From the NCBI GenBank assembly GCA_004352715.1, contig SCFE01000117.1:828281-892280 (forward strand): a stretch of DNA of 64,000 nt, written 5' to 3'. Both the position numbers and the translations under genes were made by a program. The notes under the pieces are model-generated. The model was not told where the DNA came from and ran no database searches. It was given only the letters and a program-made list of their open reading frames with translations. Of this stretch, positions 25,265 through 35,300 are shown piece by piece. The number at the start of each line of letters is the position of its first letter. Position 1 is the first letter of the stretch. Source of the DNA: Hofstenia miamia. Lineage: Eukaryota; Xenacoelomorpha; Acoela.

Positions 25265-25726
25265 CGCCGCCCTCAGCCTGCAACGGTTTTAATATAGCAC
25301 GTTCCCCATGTACCATTGCATCTGCTCTTCTTATGATTGTCTCTGCTTCAATTTTGTTCCATTGTGTCTCGGCGAATTCTGGCTGTTTTGTCATCTTCAA
25401 GACTGCTTCCTTTTCGGTTGTTGTTATATCTGTGTAACATATAATCTCCGTGTTTCTTACCAATTCGTTTATCATCGTGATCTGCCTTAATTCATTTATC
25501 GTTTTCGTGAATATAGAATGGAATTTCTTATATAATTTCAGCCCTTTAATTCCGATCATCAGAGTCATTAATGCATCCGCGCGACTTGTATGGGCTAATC
25601 CTTCTTTCAATCTGCTCTCCAGATAAAAGAATTTAAATACTGGTATTCTCAACGTCTTTATAGAAAAAACTAATGTTGTTTTTTACATCTTCCTCTGTTA
25701 TTTGTTCTGGATCGATTTTGTTCATA
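25260..25726 (-). CDS. C-terminal end of the element's exonuclease-like ORF (separate contig)
   Basis: This contig repeats the exonuclease motif III region of the neighbouring ORF (LAHTSRADALMTLMIG) with substitutions, such as YLESRLKEG instead of YPESRLKEG, and then carries on to the real C-terminus. That part adds about 65 residues (ICYTDITTTEKEAVLKM and onwards) ending PLQAEGGV. Its stop codon, TAG at 25,260-25,262, lies inside the LTR, whose inner edge is 25,264. A short deletion near 25,645 relative to the other contig breaks the frame. The N at 25,727 is therefore a join between two overlapping or non-identical copies, not a tandem duplication of the gene. Confidence 0.7.
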
Positions 25727-25727
25727 N

Positions 25728-26939
25728 TTCCGTGTTTCTTATCGATTCATCTATCATCGTGATCTGTCTTAATTCATTTATCTTTTGCGTGAATATAGAA
25801 TGGAATTTCCTGTACAATTTCAACCCTTTGATTCCGATCATTAGAGTCATTAATGCATCCGCGCGACTTGTGTGGGCTAATCCTTCTTTCAATCTACTCT
25901 CCGGATAAAAGAATTTAAATACTGTTACTAAGCTTTTGGTATTTTCAACGTCTTTATAGAAAAAACTAATGTTGTTTTTAACATCTTCTTCTGTTATTTG
26001 TTCTGGATCTATCTTGTTCATACGTATCATCGTTATTATTTCTATTCTTTTCGACACGTCATAATATCTGTATTCTTTATTCCATATATCTAACCAAACT
26101 ACATCATTAACACCTGAAAATAGTATTATCGTCTTCAGCGATCTTTTCTCTATTTTGTTTCTCATGTCTTCTAGTTGTAGATGTATCGGTTTTCCGTCAT
26201 TGTATAGATCATATGGTGTAATGTCTCCTTCTATAAAGATACGCTCCTTATTATTTTCATTTAGCATTATTGACTTTGTTTTCTTGTACACTTCCGATTT
26301 TACTATCTTATATCCTTCTTCCTTAGAGTTGACGTATGTCTTGAATTCATGGATGTACCCCTTTGCCACTTTCACATTTTTAGGAACTCTCCATCTCGGT
26401 AGTACCATCGGTATTGACACTGTAGGTGGCGGTTTACACTTTAGTATTTTCGTGTCTACATTCACTTCTATCTCTCTATATGATGTTTCCGTTATTGAAC
26501 ACGACGCCATGCCTATCATTGCTGGGTAATTCATTTTTGCTTCTCCTATCTTTTCCCAGAACTTGTCTGTTAGTCCTTTCCTTCTCAATTGTATTGTAGC
26601 CTCTGGTGATATCTGTATTTTCAATGTGACACATTCGACGTCTATTGCTATCTGGTTATGAGCTTTTAACATTTCATTCACCTCTGTTCTTGTGAATGCT
26701 TCTGTAAACATTATTTTCATCGTTGACACTGTATGATTTTCTTTTACTGTTTGATAGTTTCTATCTTCTATTTCTCTTTCTCTTTCTCTTGTGATTTTTA
26801 TCTCCACCAGATATCTTTCATCTTCAGTGTCCACCCATTCGATTGTACTTGCAGGACTGAGATTACCCCATTTTTCCATGTTTATCTGATCAATTTTGGT
26901 TTGTGTCTTTGGTGACATTATTATTTCTGTCGAAGTTAG
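25728..26939 (-). CDS. Retrotransposon third ORF, DEDDh 3'-5' exonuclease-like
   Basis: About 400 codons remain open on the - strand between two assembly breaks, after pol and before the 3' LTR. Three motifs appear in the order expected of a DnaQ-like DEDDh exonuclease. Motif I is IAIDVECV (about 26,630-26,653; D and E two apart). Motif II is LFSGVNDVVWLD (about 26,088-26,123), followed by YRYYDV. Motif III is LAHTSRADALMTL (about 25,845-25,883; H-x4-D). Spacing I-II is about 180 residues, longer than in minimal DnaQ domains, and II-III about 80. In this family the four acidic residues bind two metal ions and the His activates water, giving 3'-5' hydrolysis of nucleic acid. The region before motif I is charged and unrecognised. 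The domain could be a retroelement-captured exonuclease. Activity and substrate are unknown. Confidence 0.6.
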
Positions 26940-27939
26940 NNNNNNNNNNNNNNNNNNNNNNNNNNNNNNNNNNNNNNNNNNNNNNNNNNNNNNNNNNNNN
27001 NNNNNNNNNNNNNNNNNNNNNNNNNNNNNNNNNNNNNNNNNNNNNNNNNNNNNNNNNNNNNNNNNNNNNNNNNNNNNNNNNNNNNNNNNNNNNNNNNNNN
27101 NNNNNNNNNNNNNNNNNNNNNNNNNNNNNNNNNNNNNNNNNNNNNNNNNNNNNNNNNNNNNNNNNNNNNNNNNNNNNNNNNNNNNNNNNNNNNNNNNNNN
27201 NNNNNNNNNNNNNNNNNNNNNNNNNNNNNNNNNNNNNNNNNNNNNNNNNNNNNNNNNNNNNNNNNNNNNNNNNNNNNNNNNNNNNNNNNNNNNNNNNNNN
27301 NNNNNNNNNNNNNNNNNNNNNNNNNNNNNNNNNNNNNNNNNNNNNNNNNNNNNNNNNNNNNNNNNNNNNNNNNNNNNNNNNNNNNNNNNNNNNNNNNNNN
27401 NNNNNNNNNNNNNNNNNNNNNNNNNNNNNNNNNNNNNNNNNNNNNNNNNNNNNNNNNNNNNNNNNNNNNNNNNNNNNNNNNNNNNNNNNNNNNNNNNNNN
27501 NNNNNNNNNNNNNNNNNNNNNNNNNNNNNNNNNNNNNNNNNNNNNNNNNNNNNNNNNNNNNNNNNNNNNNNNNNNNNNNNNNNNNNNNNNNNNNNNNNNN
27601 NNNNNNNNNNNNNNNNNNNNNNNNNNNNNNNNNNNNNNNNNNNNNNNNNNNNNNNNNNNNNNNNNNNNNNNNNNNNNNNNNNNNNNNNNNNNNNNNNNNN
27701 NNNNNNNNNNNNNNNNNNNNNNNNNNNNNNNNNNNNNNNNNNNNNNNNNNNNNNNNNNNNNNNNNNNNNNNNNNNNNNNNNNNNNNNNNNNNNNNNNNNN
27801 NNNNNNNNNNNNNNNNNNNNNNNNNNNNNNNNNNNNNNNNNNNNNNNNNNNNNNNNNNNNNNNNNNNNNNNNNNNNNNNNNNNNNNNNNNNNNNNNNNNN
27901 NNNNNNNNNNNNNNNNNNNNNNNNNNNNNNNNNNNNNNN
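26940..27939. other. Assembly gap (1,000 N) inside the Gypsy element
   Basis: Exactly 1,000 N, probably a default length. It lies between RNase H and the exonuclease-like ORF. An integrase would be expected here in a Gypsy-type pol, but nothing in the window shows it. Confidence 0.95.
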
Positions 27940-28713
27940 TTCATTATGTGGGAGGAACTGAAACTCTGTCTTTTCTCCTTCTGTCTTTTCTAAATCTCTT
28001 TCGTACTCTGGAAGGGATGTCCAGAAATCAGCATTATTGTGAAGCTTTCCCTTTCTATGCTCAATTGTAAATGTAAATTCATTTAGGTATTCGATCCACC
28101 TAGATACTATTGAACTTTTATCTCCTGAAAACTTTTTTAACCAGGCTAGACCACTGTTGTCGGTGCGGACTCTAAATTGTTTCCCTATAAGGAAATGCCT
28201 GAATTTCTTAATGCTCTCGATTAGTGCCAACATTTCTAATTTCGTCGATCCATAATTTTCCTCGCTCGGCTTCAGTTTTCTGCTGAAGAACTGTATTGGC
28301 GATTCTTTTCCTTCTTTAATCTGGCTCAGTGTAGCTCCTATCGCCACTTTACTTGCATCGCAATCCAAAATGAATTCCTTACTGTAATCAGGGGTATTTA
28401 ACGACGGCAATTTCGATAATTCTTTCTTTATTTGGTCTAACTCCTCTTGTTGTTCCCATGTCCATTCGAAAGGAGTTGCTTTTTTCATTAAGTTTGTCAT
28501 TTTAGCTGTTTTTCCCACTATGTTCGGAATAAATGTTCCGTAATAGTTAAAGAACCCCATTATCCTTTGCAGATCTTTTTTCGTCTTAGGTTTTTCTATG
28601 TTCTTTATCATGTCTCTGGCATTATCCTTCATACTTATTTGGCCTTTTGAAATTATTCTCCCCAGAAATACAACTTTCTCTTTTAAAATTTCACATTTAT
28701 TTCCGTTTACGTG
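27940..28713 (-). CDS. Gypsy-type pol fragment: RT thumb, connection and RNase H
   Basis: The - strand reads, from 28,713 down, the end of a reverse transcriptase (FLGRIISKGQI), the connection typical of Gypsy (DLQRIMGFFNYYGTFIPNI), and an RNase H with its acidic residues visible in DCDASKVAIGATL, STKLEMLALIES and VRTDNSGLAWL. It then has IEHRKGKLHNNADFW where most Gypsy pols have N-x-x-AD-LSR. The frame is fully open for 258 codons, consistent with a young copy. The polymerase active site and protease are in the gap to the right; integrase is not seen. The enzyme makes the element's cDNA inside particles built by Gag. Confidence 0.93.
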
Positions 28714-29440
28714 NNNNNNNNNNNNNNNNNNNNNNNNNNNNNNNNNNNNNNNNNNNNNNNNNNNNNNNNNNNNNNNNNNNNNNNNNNNNNNNNNNNNNNN
28801 NNNNNNNNNNNNNNNNNNNNNNNNNNNNNNNNNNNNNNNNNNNNNNNNNNNNNNNNNNNNNNNNNNNNNNNNNNNNNNNNNNNNNNNNNNNNNNNNNNNN
28901 NNNNNNNNNNNNNNNNNNNNNNNNNNNNNNNNNNNNNNNNNNNNNNNNNNNNNNNNNNNNNNNNNNNNNNNNNNNNNNNNNNNNNNNNNNNNNNNNNNNN
29001 NNNNNNNNNNNNNNNNNNNNNNNNNNNNNNNNNNNNNNNNNNNNNNNNNNNNNNNNNNNNNNNNNNNNNNNNNNNNNNNNNNNNNNNNNNNNNNNNNNNN
29101 NNNNNNNNNNNNNNNNNNNNNNNNNNNNNNNNNNNNNNNNNNNNNNNNNNNNNNNNNNNNNNNNNNNNNNNNNNNNNNNNNNNNNNNNNNNNNNNNNNNN
29201 NNNNNNNNNNNNNNNNNNNNNNNNNNNNNNNNNNNNNNNNNNNNNNNNNNNNNNNNNNNNNNNNNNNNNNNNNNNNNNNNNNNNNNNNNNNNNNNNNNNN
29301 NNNNNNNNNNNNNNNNNNNNNNNNNNNNNNNNNNNNNNNNNNNNNNNNNNNNNNNNNNNNNNNNNNNNNNNNNNNNNNNNNNNNNNNNNNNNNNNNNNNN
29401 NNNNNNNNNNNNNNNNNNNNNNNNNNNNNNNNNNNNNNNN
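28714..29440. other. Assembly gap inside pol
   Basis: 727 N that remove the end of Gag, the protease and most of the reverse transcriptase. Confidence 0.95.
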
Positions 29441-30878
29441 TACTCTTCCATTTGCTGTTGCTTTGTCCGGTTTTATTCCACGTGGCCTTTTCATATATTC
29501 GTGAATTGTTTTCCAACATCACCTGTATATCTACCGCTTTTCTGATTAATTTCTCCATTGTATCATCAACATCGCATTTAGCTTCAAATTGCTGTCTGAT
29601 ATTTTCTGGCAAACCTTTCGCTATATGTGAGAACAGATCATATTTCGAGTAGTGTCCACTTCTCGAGCTCAGCATCACCAATCATTGCACCTGCGACATA
29701 TAATTTCTAATATCATCAAACTTTTTCATTTTCGTTCCATTTAAAATAAACCAGTATTGGTTTTTGAAACTCTCATTTCGATAGTACTCTAGAAAGTTTC
29801 CTGTCAAACACTCATAATCTGTTTTTGTTTCCGTATCCAATATTAGGTAGTGCTGGTAAGCTGCTCCAGTTAAGTATAACGGTAATTGTGCTGCTGCTGC
29901 TTGTTTGTTCACCTTTCTTTCTCTCATTGTTAGTTCGAATAACTGAAGCCATTCTTCAAATGTTGGAGAGAAGCTGTCAATTTTTCCTGAGAATGTCCCT
30001 ATTTGCGCTTTGCAAGGTGTTGTTTCTTCATTATTGTTCTCCGTCAATATTGAGCTATTAAATCTCGGTTTATCTGGAGTCTCACATTTCTTCATTCTTC
30101 GTTTCACTTCATTTGTTATCTCATTAATTATTTTTTCCTTCTCTTCTTCTTCAGTTATTTCTTCTTTATTGAACTGTTCTTGTTCATTTTGTTGTATTCT
30201 TGCTCTCCTTCTTGGTGCTTCTAAAAATTTTTCAGGTTCCTTGATGACTTCGAGTTCATGAACCATTACTGGTTTCTGCACCTCTTCCCTGTTTTCATCC
30301 ATTAATTTTGTTAATCTAATTTGATCCTTTAGTCGATCGATTTCTAACAATTGCAATTCCTTTTCTTCTCTTAGATTCTGGTTTTCTCTCTGGAGATCCT
30401 CGTAGAGCGCCTGCCATCTTTCATTTTGTTCCGTCATTCGTACATTTGCTTCTGCCAACCTTTGTGTTAACGTGTCTACCTGTATTTGAAAAAGGTTTCT
30501 TTGTTCTTCGAGGCGTTTACTTGTGTCGAGTTTAATCTCCAGGATCATTTGTCTCCTTTCGGTATCAACTTCCTCAAATTTTCTGTTTAAATTTTCAATT
30601 TCTGTCTTCAGTGCTGCCTCTGTCTCCGTATTTTTCCGCAGCAATGCGAGTAGTTCGAGTGAATCTACGTGTGTTTCTGGTACGGTTTGCATTTCCGATT
30701 CTGCTGTAGGGGTGAATGGAATCGCGCTTGTTTCCTGGTCACGACTCACTGTTGGGGTTTCGGGTGTCGACTCTCTAGGTGTATTCTTCCCTTTAGAGTT
30801 TTTCTTTTGATTGCTACTTCTTGTATGCATTCTTCTGGTAAGTTGTTGCAACAATTCTACTGCTGCGAAGGAGTTCAT
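29441..30878 (-). CDS. Gag polyprotein of the Gypsy element, one internal TGA
   Basis: The frame starts with ATG at 30,878, 213 bp inside the 5' LTR. Residues 1-70 are Ser/Thr/Pro-rich, about 75-205 form a long Glu/Lys/Gln-rich coiled coil (ENLNRKFEEVDTERRQ and onwards), then a basic stretch (APRRRARIQ) and a charged linker. About 295-398 is the capsid-type retrotransposon gag domain (IGTFSGKIDSFSPTFEEWLQ, LPLYLTGAAYQHY, FLEYYRNESF). The frame meets a TGA at 29,682-29,684 after MSQVQ and continues in the same frame into HYSKYDLFSHIAKGLPENI, which is still capsid. In the +1 frame the bases just after the stop read AMIGDAELEKW, also Gag-like, so a pair of small indels is an alternative to a simple nonsense change. 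Gag would form the intracellular particle for reverse transcription. Confidence 0.88.
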
Positions 30879-31074
30879 TTCTGAGTATCTTTCCGAATTT
30901 TACTTTTCTTAGGTTAAAAAAAATTTTTTCATAACTAGCAATTTGCAAAGTGTTCACTAATGAAACGTTTATCGAATCATAACTAAATCATGAGTTGAAC
31001 TGAGTTATCCAAAATTACACATTGAAATTTCCAAGTGATAAAAGAATTTTTTCTAAGAGTAAATAGATTCTGCG

Positions 31075-31091
31075 TCCTGTCACGGTCGCCA
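31075..31091 (-). promoter_or_regulatory. Primer-binding site of the Gypsy element
   Basis: On the - strand, immediately after the 5' LTR end (ATTACA), the sequence is TGGCGACCGTGACAGGA. It starts with TGG, the complement of a tRNA CCA end, at the exact position where minus-strand priming occurs. The implied acceptor stem GACCGTG would suit an arginine tRNA. This assignment is an inference. Confidence 0.75.
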
Positions 31092-32361
31092 TGTAATATC
31101 GCTACCCAGGTGAAACTAACACTTCATAACTCGATAATCTACTTAGAGAATCAACAAGAGATCAGCGTCAGCCATCACGGGGTAAGTATTATCTAAACTT
31201 CCTCTTCTTTTCTTTAATTGTGTATCCCACACTGCCTTGACAGATGTTCTAATAACAATTATAAAGTAGTATTATTTAGATACTCCATCGGTGGAAGAGG
31301 ATTGTAATCTCTGGGCGCACTTGCCCGACGCCAAGTCATTGAGATCATAACAGGCTCGCCAGAAGCTATCAGCAACTCCATCCTTATACGTAGTCAAAGA
31401 TCCAATCCATTGTGAGTCCAACTCAGCTCAGTCTCATGAAACTATATTTGTTATGTGTGCCTTATTGAGTGAAATAAACTACGAACACAATTCGACTTAG
31501 TGCTCAAGCTCAATTCGTGTATTGTCAGTAGTTGGCATATACAGACACTAGCTGCTATTACGTAAAAACTTTAACTATCACATATAGAGCAGCTTCCTAC
31601 ATATAATAATTTCGTACGATACAAACAAACAAACTATAAACTACTGACAAGTTAAAATTAAGACACAACGCTAGCTACTAAAAATTATGTACAAACACTA
31701 GCTACAAACTACTATTAAAATAACAATACAATCGGTCACGTTATCGGTCACATTATCGGTCAGAATTTAGATCTAAAATTTGGTTAAGATAAATAATGAT
31801 ATTCACCTACGATGGCAAAACGCCTTTATTGCATTTATTACTATATGCCAAGGAATGAATCGAGTGCAAGCCAAACGGGTGAAAAACCCCTACACCTATC
31901 CATAACTTAGCTGTAATACAACAATCGAGCGCGATACCCATTATTTACTCCTCCGCTGACAGCACTGCGATTGTTGCACACAGAAACCGTTTAGCTTTGC
32001 ATTATTTAATAAATCAAACCGCGATAATAAAGAGAAAATATAACGAGGTTAATGTTCATCATATTCACAGCTCATAGTTCTTATTTATACAAAATTTATT
32101 AAAACATATTTACCGATTATTGATGTCAAACAAGTACCAGTCGCCTAATTTCAATTTTGGTTTTCCCACGCTTTAGATTTCTGCGTACCTCGTGGCTATG
32201 CAGAACTGTGTGCAGGCGATTCGTCCACACTTAATTTTGTCAAACCGTTTTGGCGACTAATACTTGCCGAAATTACACTGTCAAAATTACTAAACGCATT
32301 TTCCAAGAATTAACACAAATCATCGATAGAGTTTTGGTTGTTATTCTTGAATGATGCTACA
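31092..32361 (-). mobile_element. 5' LTR of the Gypsy-type retrotransposon, complete
   Basis: 1,270 bp, bounded by TG...CA and followed by CTAC (32,362-32,365), which matches the CTAC before the left LTR: a 4-bp target duplication. Only two differences from the left copy are visible over about 390 comparable bases, so insertion was recent. Three copies of a 12-13-bp unit (ATCGGTCACGTT type) lie at 31,731-31,763 and may be regulatory. On the - strand an AATAAA is present opposite 31,824-31,835. Confidence 0.93.
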
Positions 32362-33283
32362 CTACCCAAGCTGTTTTAGTGTTGTATCTACTCCTGAACT
32401 TAATTGTTTTGTTTATGTAATTATTACTAATCGGTTATATTCATAATGCCAAGCCATGATGTTGACCAGCCCAAATCATGATGGATTCTAACAAAAAATT
32501 AACATGATAAGAAATCACAGATCTTAGTCTAGAGAATCAGAATGAAACTTTGTTCTCTAGCATAAATTATTTTCTTAAAAAAATGACATTTTATGAATAC
32601 CAAAATTTCGGGTTTTGATATGAATGAAGGCCGTACTATGTGGCCAGGAAGAATAAGTCGCTTTAACAATGCATGTCTTGCATAAAGACTATTTTGCACT
32701 TATTGTATTCATTGTAAACAGGTGGAATAGAATAGAAACGTAAGTTTTGAGATATATTTTTCTTGTCAGTGTGTTAATGATCAATTGACTAACCTATGCA
32801 AACGAAGTTCTGCGGAATTAATTATAGTGGGTTAATATAACATAAATGGATGTCATAATTTCATAGCGTTTTATCTTATTAGGAAAATATAACAACCAAA
32901 AGTCTGCATATTCATTTCTATAGGACTACTTGCAAAATTGCGTACGCATGTCAGTATGTAGAGTGTAAATATAAATTGAATTATTGGAATTATGTATGTT
33001 TTCATAGCATTAGTGTATTTGTGAAGATTTTTTAATTTTAAAGAACGGCTGGATAAAAGCATCCTCATTTATATCAATTCGTGTAGTGATTGCAAATCAA
33101 ATACAAGTAAATAAGTTTATATATATTTAGAAATCATAAACCCATACACAAAGCCTCTGATTCAATAAAATAAATGTAAAATATATTCTAAACTATTTGC
33201 TGTTTGGATAAATATATCAAAAAAAAAATAATATGCCCCATTGGTTGTTTTACTAAGCTAAGGTAATCTCCGTTTTCAAGGAG
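32362..33283 (-). other. 3' UTR and flank of the ankyrin gene
   Basis: This 0.9 kb separates the ankyrin stop codon from the Gypsy 5' LTR. No clear AATAAA on the - strand was found in it, so the native cleavage site is unresolved. Confidence 0.4.
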
Positions 33284-33452
33284 TCATTCATATTTTGAAT
33301 CAGGCAAATAGTTCTGAACGATTTCATTAAGCTCGTCTTTCTGCAATTTTGAATCTCCGTCTTGTTCGACTTCTTGAGTAACATCGATTGATGTGTGTTC
33401 TTGATCGTCTGTTATTACAGTGGTCTTTATTACTTGTTTTTTGACGACAACC
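33284..33452 (-). CDS. ANK: Ankyrin, last coding exon (C-terminal tail)
   Basis: This exon starts after a TTTTTTAG acceptor, uses one base to complete a split Arg codon, and encodes VVVKKQVIKTTVITDD, then an acidic tail ending LPDSKYE and TGA at 33,284-33,286. Ankyrin C-terminal regulatory domains commonly end in a basic KKxV-V stretch followed by acidic sequence, and that fits here. The tail modulates membrane-protein and spectrin binding in known ankyrins. The exon joins in phase to 36,100-36,190. Confidence 0.8.
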
Positions 33453-33563
33453 CTAAAAAATGTTAATTAGATCATTACTACAAGTAATTTGAAGTTTAAA
33501 CACAAAAATGTTGACTACTTTAGTTGTGTGTGTACGATGGTAATTATTGTATTAACAGAGCTT

Positions 33564-33566
<3 letters not shown>

Positions 33567-33598
<32 letters not shown>
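33567..33598. repeat. (TA)n microsatellite
   Basis: A TA run just upstream of a 188-N gap (33,624-33,811). Confidence 0.9.
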
Positions 33599-33601
<3 letters not shown>

Positions 33602-33623
33602 TAATTTGAATTAAAAATACCAT

Positions 33624-33811
33624 NNNNNNNNNNNNNNNNNNNNNNNNNNNNNNNNNNNNNNNNNNNNNNNNNNNNNNNNNNNNNNNNNNNNNNNNNNNNN
33701 NNNNNNNNNNNNNNNNNNNNNNNNNNNNNNNNNNNNNNNNNNNNNNNNNNNNNNNNNNNNNNNNNNNNNNNNNNNNNNNNNNNNNNNNNNNNNNNNNNNN
33801 NNNNNNNNNNN
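33624..33811. other. Assembly gap
   Basis: 188 N, next to the GGGTAC-rich left end of the hAT remnant. The repeat probably blocked assembly and hides the left terminal inverted repeat. Confidence 0.95.
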
Positions 33812-34526
33812 CGGGTACTTGCGGGTATGGGCGGGTGCGGTAAAAGTTTCACGGGTACGGGCGGGTACGGGTAAGACAATTATGCCAACGGGTAAAATTG
33901 GGGTAGATTAAATTAACTTATTTCGCCTTATTGGATGAATCTGTTCATTTATTAGTTTGTTTGTGCCTAGTTTTACTTGTAGCGCCTTTGATATATTTTA
34001 TATACTCCCAATTATTCAAAAATGCTATCATGCCTTCATCAATACCGCGCGCTTTTTCAATCCCATGCTTCAAACACCGCCTTTGTAACTTGCCGTGGTT
34101 GTTGCAATTATTCAAAATTACTTTCGGCATTCCCGCGCTTATTCAATGCCGCTTAAATTCACTCTCGTCTAATAAATAGCTTTAGCTTTATCATTTAACT
34201 AGTCAGAGAGGGCAGCCAGCAATGCGACCAACACCATAACTGCCAAGCGATCCTGTCTTCTTCCAGATAATGTAAATGAACTCTTAGTAATTCGAGGATG
34301 TATCCATTAATCTTTTTGTATTTACATATATTGTCAATAAATGATTTTTGCGGCATTATCAATAATAAATTTTTCTGGTTTAATTATTTACGGGCGGGTA
34401 CGGGTACAACACTCACGGGTACGGGTACGTACGGGTACGGATTTCACGGGTACGGGCGGGTACCGGTATCAATTATCCAGTAATGGGCGGGTACGGGTAT
34501 GGAAACCGCCTACCCGCACACCCCTA
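33812..34526 (+). mobile_element. hAT transposon remnant with GGGTACGGG-rich ends
   Basis: Both ends carry dense degenerate repeats of CGGGTACGGGTA (33,812-33,900 and 34,388-34,500). The right tip reads CCGCACACCCCTA, the complement of a TAGGGGTGTGCGG-type end found in hAT elements. Inside, + strand 34,211-34,310 reads NTITAKRSCLLPDNVNELL, which matches the C-terminal hAT dimerisation domain. The rest of the transposase is missing or unreadable. It sits in the last intron of the ankyrin gene, opposite in strand. Confidence 0.65.
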
Positions 34527-34924
34527 ATATATATACACATATATACGTATATATAGAAAGCCCTGGTCGAAATTAAATCGAGTTGACCTATGCCAACAAA
34601 ACGCATGATATAAGTGACTAACTTAAGAGACTTTTTTAACATTTTTTTTTATTTTTTACACCTTTAATTTTGTAATTGTCAATTAAAATCCTGATATGAA
34701 CTACAGGAATTCATTTGCAATATATTGCAGCAGGCAGCATATTGTAAAATATTGAAAGAACTATTCTAAATGTCAAATTTACTAAATCATGTTTTTTAAA
34801 GAAAAGTGAATACCTTGAGGCAGTATGTTTTTTCAAAGAATAAAATAGAATCATAATATAGTGTGATAGCAATACACATGTACATAATCAATTACACAAT
34901 CCACATATACAGTGTGATCATAGG

Positions 34925-35300
34925 TTTCAAAATTGTACGGTGCACATGATTATCTCTTGCGCGTGGCTTTTCACAAGGTTCTTTTGATTCTTCATCATAC
35001 AATGTTGCCTCTTCAACATTACAAGGAATTCATTCATTTTCCAGTTCCAGGTCCACTGGTTGAACAAACCTACCAGCTGGGACCTTCCTTCCTTTTGACA
35101 GTTTTGTCTTGGAACCATGGATTACTATTTAGTAATCCATGCTTGGAACCCATTCCACGACTCTTGTTGAGCATGTCCAAAGAAGACACTATCTAGATTA
35201 CGACCAATAGATGAATCATCAACTTCAATGTGATCTGGCCACCGCTTCTGCAGCTCTTTTTGAACGGGTATAGATTCGTGGCAATGTTGCTTTTTATAGT
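34925..35300 (-). pseudogene. Unrecognised coding-like fossil
   Basis: On the - strand, about 57 codons end with TAG near 35,130 and include LQKRWPDHIEVDDSSIGRN and AQQESWNGFQAWI. A further acidic stretch follows in another frame (PVDLELENE, then ATLYDEESKEPCEKP). Base composition is richer than the flanks and looks protein-derived, but I recognise no family. A perfect 11-bp inverted repeat with a 4-bp loop (35,116-35,141) sits at the break between the two parts. Confidence 0.3.

Noticed and set aside
25722-26939. Envelope-like third ORF (errantivirus model)
   Set aside because: No signal peptide, membrane helix or cysteine-rich ectodomain is visible; the exonuclease motifs explain the frame better.
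26896-29652. Several + strand frames through the Gypsy element
   Set aside because: They are antisense shadows of gag/pol or exist only across N gaps.
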